A stretch of DNA of 41,077 nucleotides from an uncultured Granulosicoccaceae bacterium (GTDB taxonomy: Bacteria > Pseudomonadota > Gammaproteobacteria > Granulosicoccales > Granulosicoccaceae). This document shows, in pieces, positions 1 to 7,593 of this stretch (its first letter is position 1; each line of letters begins with the position of its first letter). Below the pieces are notes generated by a model. The model was not told where the DNA came from and made no database searches. It saw only the letters and a program-made list of their open reading frames with translations. Location: the NCBI GenBank assembly GCA_938003855.1, contig CALKXD010000113.1, positions 1 to 41,077 on the forward strand, given 5' to 3'. The position numbers and the translations under genes were made by a program.

Positions 1-1418
1 CCCTGAAGCTCGAGGTTGATTGCCGTGCCACCAAGAATGGTCATCCAAAGAAAGCAGATCAGTGCCGGTGCGATCACACAACCGAAAATGAATTCCCGCA
101 CTGAGCGTCCCTTTGAGATCCGCGCCAGGAACAAACCAACGAACGGTGAAAATGCAATCCACCATGCCCAGTAGAATGTTGTCCAACCTGCCTGCCAGCC
201 AAACTGACGGCCCTGATTGCCGGTTTCATAAAGGCTTGCCGCTACCGCGTCAGCGTTGTCCAGACTACTGACCGCCGCTGGCAGACCTTCTTTAAAGCCG
301 TCGAGTGATCCCCACGGGTTGGTAGCACCATTAAAAACCGCAGTGACATCTGCTGCAGGCAGCGCTTTGACAGCATCGGGAATAGCGGCCGTAAAAGCAT
401 CCGCCGACTGCGGTCCAAATGCACCGAATGACAATTGCACAAAGTGAAGAATATAGTCGACCAGCCCGGCACCGAATTTGGTCATAGCGAAAAAGAACGA
501 TCCAAAAAATACAAATGTCAGAAGCAGGATAATAGACAGCACCAGATTCAGGTTTGACAAATATTTAATACCGCGTCCAACCCCCGATACGGCTGACAGG
601 ATAGACAAGCCCATAATGACCAAAAGCGCTGCAATCAGACCGACCGTTGAAGGCTTTGGCACCTCACCGGTTGTGTTCATCAACCATTCCATACCGCTGA
701 CCGCATAGACACCGTCGACAAACTGACTGACGCCGAAACCAATCGTCACTGACACACCGAGAATCGTCGCTACCACACCGAGAACATCGACGATATCACC
801 GAGAATGCCGTTGGCGGCTTTACCCAGCAGCGGCGTTAATGCCGACCGGATAGTCAGGGGCATGTTGCGTGTATAAGCATAATAGGCAAGCGATAAACCG
901 GTGGTCACATAGATAGCCCAGGCATGGAAGCCATAGTGCAGAAACGTATAGCGATAGGCTGATTGCACTGCCTCCGGCGTGTTGGCAGCGACTTCACCAC
1001 TGAGCACCAGCGGATTGGAACCCCACAGCCCCAGTGGTTCGGCTGTGGCAAATACCATCAGACCAACACCGAGACCCGCGCCGAACATCATCGAGAACCA
1101 GGAAAAGTTTGAAAACTCCGGCTGCACGCCTTCACCACCCAGTACTTTTTTTCCGGTGGCAGGCAACAGCGCCAGAACAAATAGAAAAAAAGCAAAGGCA
1201 CCGACAGCCACAATATAGAACGTGTTAAATCCATTCAGCAGATTGCCGTTCACCGCCGACAGTACCTTGTTGGCATTGCCGGGCCACACAAGTGCCCACA
1301 ACACCAACATGGCCATACAGACCTTACTGATTAATGCGATTGGAAGGCTATAACCTTCATAAAAACCGGAGGATGCTTTTTTAATCTCCAGTTCGGTAAA
1401 GGGTGGTTTTATTGACAT
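1..1418 (-). CDS. BCCT family betaine/carnitine/choline transporter (C-terminus outside window)
   Basis: Inner-membrane secondary carrier for a quaternary ammonium compound (betaine, carnitine, choline or similar), driven by Na+ or H+. The reverse strand reads from ATG at 1418 (MSIKPPFTELEIKKASS) without a stop to base 1, giving about 472 residues of a protein that usually has 500-680. Many hydrophobic segments are visible. Family marks include the glycine-rich segment MMFGAGLGVGLMVFATAEP and the loop WWIAFSPFVGLFLARISKGR, which is highly characteristic of BCCT. GGGGAA lies 5 bases before the ATG. It follows the DUF3726 gene with a 140-base gap, so it may be the last gene of the 6328-to-1 block or have its own promoter. 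The substrate cannot be read; the neighbours suggest a betaine that enters amino-acid catabolism. Confidence 0.93.
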   Translation of the reverse strand, partial: MSIKPPFTELEIKKASSGFYEGYSLPIALISKVCMAMLVLWALVWPGNANKVLSAVNGNLLNGFNTFYIVAVGAFAFFLFVLALLPATGKKVLGGEGVQPEFSNFSWFSMMFGAGLGVGLMVFATAEPLGLWGSNPLVLSGEVAANTPEAVQSAYRYTFLHYGFHAWAIYVTTGLSLAYYAYTRNMPLTIRSALTPLLGKAANGILGDIVDVLGVVATILGVSVTIGFGVSQFVDGVYAVSGMEWLMNTTGEVPKPSTVGLIAALLVIMGLSILSAVSGVGRGIKYLSNLNLVLSIILLLTFVFFGSFFFAMTKFGAGLVDYILHFVQLSFGAFGPQSADAFTAAIPDAVKALPAADVTAVFNGATNPWGSLDGFKEGLPAAVSSLDNADAVAASLYETGNQGRQFGWQAGWTTFYWAWWIAFSPFVGLFLARISKGRSVREFIFGCVIAPALICFLWMTILGGTAINLELQ

Positions 1419-1558
1419 GTGTTTCCCCAGGTTGAGTTATTGTCCGTAACAGTTTGTTATCTTTTCACATCTCTTATTTCGTTGGTCTCCCAGACCGGCA
1501 TGTTGCAAAAGCGACGGGTTTTCGTAACTGATTTTCTGTGTTTTTTCCTTATCTGTGG

Positions 1559-2209
1559 TCAGCACTGTTCATGTGTTTGCGTCGAACCGGCACCATACAA
1601 GCGGGATTGCTCAGTTGCCGGTGCGTACATCCTGTGTGCATAGTGAGACAGTGTCGCCCAGCATTCGGGATCGACCCGTTGGCGCTTGCTACTAGCATCC
1701 ATCGAGATCAGATCATCGTTTGCCACACAGCACAGGCGAGCAGCACTGGCAGCGTTGAGATCGTCGCGATTGCCATCGATAATAATGACACCACCATTCG
1801 TTGACACCTCAATTGTATTCCATTCTACCGTTGGCCAGCACTCCAGACGTGACGCGGTGCGGCCTACAAACGGCATCACAAATGCCGGATACAGGACGTG
1901 ATTCATGACTACCGCAGCGCGGACCGAGCGCGTGGTTGCGCTATCGGAGAAAGCAGCACCGGCAAGCACCGGACAGAGCATGCCGCCACCTCCGCGCCAC
2001 GCCCCTGTCGTACTGACGGGGCTAAAATCAGCCTCAGTGACTTGATCAGATTTTTCCAGCAAACCGGCCAGTAGCTCCAGCCCGGGCAGATTGGCTGCGC
2101 ACAACCAGCGGGTTGCCATTGCGGCGTCTTCGGCTACCCCCCAGGATCTACCAGCCCCCTGTGCAGCACGCCTGGCCAGTGCTTCAGTTTCATTCATTGA
2201 CGGAATCAC
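1559..2209 (-). CDS. DUF3726 family protein
   Basis: A 216-residue protein that I recognise as DUF3726, a family without known function. The N-terminal pattern, ETEALARRAAQGAGRSWG followed by AAMATRWL, and the C-terminal HRMYAPATEQSRLYGAG segment are the features I rely on. There is no signal peptide or membrane segment, so it is probably cytoplasmic. The GTG start at 2209 forms a GTGA overlap with the stop of the 564-residue gene and aligns best with the N-termini I remember for the family; an ATG at 2197 is the alternative. The overlap implies translational coupling and probably joint function. No catalytic motif is apparent. It sits between a dipeptidase/dehydrogenase pair and a BCCT carrier. 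Confidence 0.75.
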   Translation of the reverse strand: MIPSMNETEALARRAAQGAGRSWGVAEDAAMATRWLCAANLPGLELLAGLLEKSDQVTEADFSPVSTTGAWRGGGGMLCPVLAGAAFSDSATTRSVRAAVVMNHVLYPAFVMPFVGRTASRLECWPTVEWNTIEVSTNGGVIIIDGNRDDLNAASAARLCCVANDDLISMDASSKRQRVDPECWATLSHYAHRMYAPATEQSRLYGAGSTQTHEQC

Positions 2210-3900
2210 ACGGCCGCACCGGTTTGATGCGGATAGGGCCAGAAGTCCGCGTCCTGATGGGATAATTCCTCAGGGTATGGTGCGTTCGCGTACAGACAGA
2301 TTCGCAGCCACCGGTCGGAGCGTGGATCAAACTGCGTTGCGCCGAAAAAAGCCAGCTTATAGCGCAGCAAATCGATTGGCATCATTGCCGCATCAATCGT
2401 GTTGTCTCTTACTTCCGCATAGGGCGCCGTACGCATCAGTTGAACACGACGCACACTATGACGGTGCTGAGGGTGGCGCAGCAGGAATGCCGCGACCGTC
2501 TGGTCGACGCCCCGGGTGGCCTTGTGTAACTGAAAAACATCACGGCCCGGTGCAAGTGGTTGTTCAAATGATTCGAGGGATTCTTCAAAGCGTTGACCGA
2601 TGCGCGGCTCGAGCTTTTCTTCGGAGACATACCACAGCTTGGTGCAGCTCGATTCGGTATCCCAGTCTATGTCAAGCGCCCAGCAGTAGTGGGTTTGGAT
2701 CAATGACTGCAGCTCTGACAGTGACATTGCACCGTCGATTGCGTCAGGGCCGCTGTTGTCGGACAAACACTCGACCAACCCATCGACCAGCTCACCATAA
2801 GGTTCCAGCATCAGCGAGGCTAGAAACTCCTGCCCCTCGACGCTCATGGTTTGCTCCGCCCGACAATACAATCGGTTCCAGGGTTGGTACCCCGTTAGCG
2901 GATTGTTGAGCAGATAGTGATTCAGCTGTGCAATATCGTCTTGCAACGTTGCTATTTTTTTCTGCTGAAGTGGGTGGTCTGACGTCCAGCTGGCAATAGA
3001 ATCATTTGAACGAGCCAGAATCTCTGTAAAAAACTCAATCTCGGACGGGCTTGCATAGCGCAGACTTCGCACTCTGGCGATAGCCTCCTCCCGCGCCATT
3101 ACCCAGTTGTTTATCAGGACAGGATGATTAAGAACAAACGGCGCCATACCCAGGCCGGTCGAGTTACCGATGCCTATTGCTCTGGCAATCGTCGGGTCAA
3201 GAAGCACGGCTGCGCTACCACCCTGTGCAGTTGCCTGGTGTTGCAACAGATCACGCACCAGCGTGCGGATCAGGTAGACAGTAAGCATCTCGACCTGAAA
3301 CGGCGCTGAGAATTCTGCACGGTCGGCAATATCTTCACGGTCAGCTGCACCGAATTTGCCCGACCCGTAAACTGCGGTGGTTCGCATCAGGTAACCTACC
3401 GATGCAATCTTCACCGGATCAGGCTGAACACCACGGGCAAGAGAGGTGACGACATGCTGCCACAATCGCGCCGAGCGATTAGCGCGCGACAGCGATAATT
3501 CGCGGTGACTGACACGGCCAGCCTCCTGCCGTGGCACATTGGCCGACAGGCGTTTTATGTCATCGGCATCCGGCACGCCATCAAACAGGGTAAAAGTAGC
3601 ATCCCAGGCCTCGGCAATGACTCTGTCGCTTCGATTCTCTGCAGCAAGCTGATGAAAAAACGCCACCAGGGAATAGCTGCGCACCGGTCCACGGGCTGTG
3701 AGTATGGCATGCCCGACTCCGTCGCTGTTAACGTCGAAGGCCTCCCGGCTGAAGCTCCAGCGCTCGCGCTTAAGGCGGCGCAGAAGTATACGCATAAAGG
3801 ACAGTCGCGACTGATGTGCACAGCCTAACCGCTGCAGGCGCATGACCTGTTGCGGGTGACGTCTGTCGACGTTTTTGGTGTTTTCCTCCACCGCGCTCAT
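2206..3900 (-). CDS. uncharacterised 564-residue protein of a DUF3726-associated catabolic operon
   Basis: I do not recognise a named domain. The protein has a basic N-terminus (about residues 1-50, including LLRRLKRERW), no signal peptide and no convincing membrane helix. Segments that look conserved by composition are SGKFGAADREDIADR and AIGIGNSTGLGMAPF (about residues 190-275), NPLTGYQPWNRLY (about 340) and FGATQFDPRSDRWLRICLYANAPYPEEL near the C-terminus (given here in summary; about residues 515-545). The ATG at 3900 lies 2 bases after the stop of the M19 gene and the stop overlaps the DUF3726 start by 4 bases, so it is inside one transcription unit. The coupling points to a soluble protein working with DUF3726 on the same substrate. 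I assign no function. Confidence 0.8.
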   Translation of the reverse strand: MSAVEENTKNVDRRHPQQVMRLQRLGCAHQSRLSFMRILLRRLKRERWSFSREAFDVNSDGVGHAILTARGPVRSYSLVAFFHQLAAENRSDRVIAEAWDATFTLFDGVPDADDIKRLSANVPRQEAGRVSHRELSLSRANRSARLWQHVVTSLARGVQPDPVKIASVGYLMRTTAVYGSGKFGAADREDIADRAEFSAPFQVEMLTVYLIRTLVRDLLQHQATAQGGSAAVLLDPTIARAIGIGNSTGLGMAPFVLNHPVLINNWVMAREEAIARVRSLRYASPSEIEFFTEILARSNDSIASWTSDHPLQQKKIATLQDDIAQLNHYLLNNPLTGYQPWNRLYCRAEQTMSVEGQEFLASLMLEPYGELVDGLVECLSDNSGPDAIDGAMSLSELQSLIQTHYCWALDIDWDTESSCTKLWYVSEEKLEPRIGQRFEESLESFEQPLAPGRDVFQLHKATRGVDQTVAAFLLRHPQHRHSVRRVQLMRTAPYAEVRDNTIDAAMMPIDLLRYKLAFFGATQFDPRSDRWLRICLYANAPYPEELSHQDADFWPYPHQTGAAV

Positions 3901-3902
3901 CG

Positions 3903-4877
3903 TCAGTTCTGCGGTACGAAGTTTTCGGCGTAGAACCGATGCCAGTTGCCACCCATGATTCCGGCAACCTCTGTCTGACTCAGGCCGGTAGCCAGCAACC
4001 CCGATTCTATATTCGGGAAATCACGATTATCCCTGAACCACGAAGGCATCGGTGGAAAGCCCGCTTGCGCGGCAGATCCCTCACCGTAGTCGATGGTTTT
4101 CGACCAGCGCCCGACGCGCATCCATTCAACCACACTGTCGGGTTGGTCCTGACATAAATCAGAGCCAATGCCCAGCGACGTCACGCCAAAGCGCTCAGCC
4201 GTATCGGCAACCATCGCGCAGAAATTTTCAAGGGTGCAGTCTGATTTTCCGTCAAGATGATGCGGATAAAGCGAAAAACCAAGCATGCCTCCATTGTCAA
4301 CTACGGCCTGAATGACGCTGTCTTTTTTGTTTCGCAAACCTGCAGACCAGGAATACGGATTAGCGTGGGTAATAGCAATCGGCCTGGTTGAATACTCGGC
4401 CGCCTCGATGGTGGAGCGATCAGCCGAGTGGCTCATATCAACCACCAGCCCGACCCGGTTCATCTCTCTGATCACCTGCTTACCCATGCGAGTGATGCCT
4501 GTGTCCTGTGACTCGTAACAGCCCGTCGCCAACAGTGACTGGTTGTTATACGTCAGCTGCATGAAGCGCACACCCAGCGTATGCAGTACTTCTACCAGGC
4601 CAATGTCGTCTTCTATAGAGTTTGGTGTCTGCAGACCAAAAAATATCGCCGTGCGGCCGGTTTCACGCGCGCAGGCTACATCAGTTGCCTGGCGACCATG
4701 AAATATATACTGCGGGAACTGCTCAAACCATCGATTCCATTGCTCGATATTTAATACCGTTTCACGAAAATTTTCATGGTACGCAATCGTGACATGTACT
4801 GCATCAACGTGGCCTTCCGACATCTGTCGGAATATTTTTTCGGACCAGTTGGCGTACTGCAGATTGTCAATACGCAT
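3903..4877 (-). CDS. M19 membrane-dipeptidase family protein with altered metal ligands
   Basis: A 324-residue amidohydrolase-fold protein of the renal dipeptidase (M19) family. Recognisable family segments are LGVRFMQLTYNNQSLLATG, VGLVVDMSHSADRSTIEAAE and PIAITHANPYSWS, which carry the two later zinc-ligand histidines (DMSH and THAN). The usual N-terminal HxD pair is not present (the N-terminus is MRIDNLQYANW), and the bridging glutamate of the GVEGG segment appears as Gln in FFGLQTPNSIEDD. The active site is therefore not a standard binuclear dipeptidase site. The ATG at 4877 shares one base with the dehydrogenase stop (TGATG); a TTG at 4880 would add one residue. A similar gene (hypY, from memory) occurs in the Sinorhizobium hydroxyproline cluster. 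The substrate is unknown; a cyclic or linear imino-acid derivative is possible. Confidence 0.88.
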   Translation of the reverse strand: MRIDNLQYANWSEKIFRQMSEGHVDAVHVTIAYHENFRETVLNIEQWNRWFEQFPQYIFHGRQATDVACARETGRTAIFFGLQTPNSIEDDIGLVEVLHTLGVRFMQLTYNNQSLLATGCYESQDTGITRMGKQVIREMNRVGLVVDMSHSADRSTIEAAEYSTRPIAITHANPYSWSAGLRNKKDSVIQAVVDNGGMLGFSLYPHHLDGKSDCTLENFCAMVADTAERFGVTSLGIGSDLCQDQPDSVVEWMRVGRWSKTIDYGEGSAAQAGFPPMPSWFRDNRDFPNIESGLLATGLSQTEVAGIMGGNWHRFYAENFVPQN

Positions 4878-6328
4878 CAATCGGGCTGCCCGGCAGAGAT
4901 GTAAGCAGTTTTGACCGTGGTGTAAAACTCACGTGCGTAACTGCCCTGCTCCCGCGGGCCGTAGGAGCTGTCACCTCGACCGCCAAACGGCACGTGGTAA
5001 TCTGTTCCGGCGGTCGCCAGATTAACCATTACGCAACCGGTTTTTGCCTGGCGTCTGAAATGCGTTGCCCGCGACAGGCTTCGAGTGATTATGCCCGAGG
5101 TAAGACCAAACCTTGTGTCGTTTACGGTTGCCAGCGCTTCTTCATAGCCGGCCACTTTGATGACCGCCGCCAGCGGCGCGAACATCTCTTCGCGGTTGAT
5201 CTCCATGGTATTGGTGGTATTCACAAACACGCCGGGGGTCATATAGTTACCGGGAGTTGACCGCTCGACCCGCTCGCCGCCGGTGACCAGTTCAGCACCT
5301 TCTTTTTTACCGGTCTCCACCCAGGCTAGATTTTCGTTAAGCTGCTGCTCAGACACAACCGGCCCGATTTGCGTATCGGCATGCAGTGCATGACCAACAT
5401 GCATCGCCTCAGCACCGGCAATGAGTTTTTCCACAAACGTATCGTGGACAGCCTCGTGCACCACCAGCCGTGAAGACGCCGTACACTTTTGTCCCGTGCC
5501 GCCAAACGCGCCACCGACCGCACTGGCGACAGCCAGATCAATGTCTGCGTCGTCCATTACCACCAACGCATTCTTAGACCCCATCTCCAGTTGTACACGG
5601 GTCAGGTTTGCGGCTGCAGCAGCAGCGATCCCCTTACCCACCGGTACCGAGCCGGTAAACGAGACGGCATTGATCAATGGACTTTCGATCAGTTGCCGGC
5701 CAACGGAACTGCCCGGTCCCATCACCAGAGAAAACAGCCCTGCGGGAATATCCTGACGCTCTATAATTTCAGTCAGTGCAACGGCCGAGGCCGGAGTCAG
5801 GTTGGCCGGTTTCCAGACAACCGCATTGCCAAAGGCCAGTGCCGGCGCTATCTTCCAGGCAGCCGTCGCCGTCGGAAAGTTCCACGGCGAAATAACCGCC
5901 ACCACGCCTGCCGCTTCCCGTCGCACATCGATTTCTATACCCGCGCGCACCGAGTCTGCGGTATCACCGGTTTGCCGCAGCGTTTCAGCCGCGTAATAGG
6001 TAAAAAACTGCCCGGCCCGATAAACCTCGCCTTTGCCTTCGGCAAGCGGCTTGCCCTCTTCACGCGATAATAAACTGCCCAGTTCCTCAGCGCGCGCCAT
6101 CAATTCGTTGCCGATAGCCATAAGGACACTGTATCGCTGCTCGATACCACCGGCCTCCCACACTTGCTGCGCTACCTGCGCTTTCAGCAGCGTATCGTGC
6201 AATTGAGCCGTGCTCGCCTGAGCGTACAAACCAATCAGATCGGTGACATCAGACGGATTGCGGTTTTCGATTGTCGACTCACCCGCTACCCATTGCCCGG
6301 CAATCAGATTCAGGTTTACTTCTGACAT
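4877..6328 (-). CDS. NAD(P)-dependent aldehyde dehydrogenase, 2-oxoglutarate-semialdehyde dehydrogenase-like
   Basis: A 483-residue aldehyde dehydrogenase, full length for the family. Visible motifs are the cofactor-binding SPWNFPTATAAWKIAPAL, the Gly-rich FTGSVPVGK, the general base Glu in QLEMGSKN and the catalytic Cys in FGGTGQKCTASSRL. The form FGGTGQKCTASSR resembles 2,5-dioxopentanoate (2-oxoglutarate semialdehyde) dehydrogenases, the last step of hydroxyproline, arabinose and glucarate catabolism. The ATG at 6328 (MSEVNLNLIAG) is chosen because the upstream extension to 6391 has no family similarity. It is the first gene of the minus-strand block and is divergent from the broken LysR gene. 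With the M19 protein and BCCT carrier, hydroxyproline or its betaine is a candidate pathway; that is inference. Confidence 0.93.
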   Translation of the reverse strand: MSEVNLNLIAGQWVAGESTIENRNPSDVTDLIGLYAQASTAQLHDTLLKAQVAQQVWEAGGIEQRYSVLMAIGNELMARAEELGSLLSREEGKPLAEGKGEVYRAGQFFTYYAAETLRQTGDTADSVRAGIEIDVRREAAGVVAVISPWNFPTATAAWKIAPALAFGNAVVWKPANLTPASAVALTEIIERQDIPAGLFSLVMGPGSSVGRQLIESPLINAVSFTGSVPVGKGIAAAAAANLTRVQLEMGSKNALVVMDDADIDLAVASAVGGAFGGTGQKCTASSRLVVHEAVHDTFVEKLIAGAEAMHVGHALHADTQIGPVVSEQQLNENLAWVETGKKEGAELVTGGERVERSTPGNYMTPGVFVNTTNTMEINREEMFAPLAAVIKVAGYEEALATVNDTRFGLTSGIITRSLSRATHFRRQAKTGCVMVNLATAGTDYHVPFGGRGDSSYGPREQGSYAREFYTTVKTAYISAGQPD

Positions 6329-6423
6329 AACACACTCCAAATAGACAAGTGTCGAAGTATGGACACCCGGACAAACTTCAGTCAAACTCAAATTATTGAA
6401 TCCAACTTCAGTTTATCTTAAGC
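6329..6423. promoter_or_regulatory. divergent promoter region with ACTTCAGT direct repeat
   Basis: The 95 bases between the dehydrogenase start and the LysR start contain two copies of ACTTCAGT at 6375-6382 and 6405-6412, 30 bases apart, about three helical turns on one face of the DNA. The first is preceded by AA and the second by A. This is the expected place for a LysR-type operator controlling the catabolic block. That the divergent LysR binds here is inference. Confidence 0.45.
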
Positions 6424-7311
6424 ATGGCCATAAAAATCGATATGTTGCGCTGCTTCGGTGCGGTGGCTCAAAACGGCAACCTGGTCGACGCTGCAGCGCA
6501 GCTAAACCGATCTCCGTCCGCCGTATCGATGATGTTGAAGCAGTTTGAAGAGCATCTTGGCAAACCCCTGTTTGAGTCAGACAGAAAAAACAAGCTGACG
6601 CCACTTGGCCAGCTTATCCTTGAGCAAACACTCAGTGAACTGCGCCAGTTTGACCGCACGGTGCAAGCCATTGAAGGGTTTGCCAGTGGCGAAATCGGCG
6701 CGATCAGTATCGCCTCGGTGCCGTCGGTGGCTGCCACCATATTGCCGCGCGCACTGAAGCGCTTTATGGCACGCTACCCCGATATTCGTATCGAGTTGCG
6801 CGACATGGACTCCACAAGTGTCTTGAGATAGTTACAGCAGGAGCGTGTCGATGTCGGGATTGCAACCGCACCTGACAGCCTGCCCGATGAACGCCGAACC
6901 CGCCTGCTGAGTGATGCGTTCGGACTGGTGTGCGCCCGTGATCACCCACTGGCACAGTCCGACGCGCCACTGACCTGGCAGGCCATACAGGGCCAGCCCT
7001 TTATTGCCAACGAACTCTGCAGCACGCTTCAATCACCGGTGTTTCGCGCCATTTACGACACATCCGTACTGGCCATCCACAACACTCTTTCATTGCTCGC
7101 TATGGTCAAGGCCGGTCTGGGGGTCACCGTGCTACCGCAGATGGTGGCGAAAATGAGCCCGCATGAAACCGCATTCCGGCCAATTGATGACGCCGGTGCA
7201 CTACGCCAGATAGACTTGCTGCACGCCGGTCGCAATTTGCGCTCGCCGGTAGCAGATGCTTTTTGCGAAGCGGTTGTCGACGCTGTAGAAGACAGCAGCA
7301 CGCACGATTGA
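6424..7311 (+). pseudogene. LysR-type transcriptional regulator interrupted by an in-frame TAG
   Basis: The reading frame gives a LysR regulator of normal length (296 codons) with one internal stop, TAG at 6829-6831. Codons before it encode the winged helix-turn-helix (MAIKIDMLRCFGAVAQNG onwards, about residues 1-60) and the start of the effector domain. Codons after it continue in the same frame as LQQERVDVGIATAPDSLPDE, typical of the LysR effector-binding domain, through GLGVTVLPQMV to the natural stop at 7309-7311. No frameshift is present; a CAG-to-TAG change would explain it. It is divergent from the aldehyde dehydrogenase and would be its regulator. It may be a recent pseudogene, a strain mutation, a read error, or less likely a suppressed amber codon. 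Without read-through only a 135-residue DNA-binding fragment would be made. Confidence 0.88.
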
Positions 7312-7593
7312 TTACGCACAGACGCGCTTAGCGGGCGTGCCACAACTGCGTGGCTATGCTGGCCACCAGGCGTTCTTTGCATCATAGATTCCCGCAGCGC
7401 CTTAAGTAATTCTTTACTACGCCGCCACCATTTTAGTGAATCAGTGCGCAAAAAGCCCCTGAGCCGTGACGTAGATCCTGCGGTACGATCAACACACGAG
7501 TTGCAACTGCCATGTAAGCAGTTGCGTGATAATGGCTCAACACCACACGCAACATCGCAATGCTACGGCGAGCATCAGGCAGGCCCGTTTTTA

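Noticed and set aside
2091-2909. A 272-codon plus-strand open frame
   Set aside because: It lies antisense to the DUF3726 and 564-residue genes, has no family similarity and a composition typical of a shadow frame.
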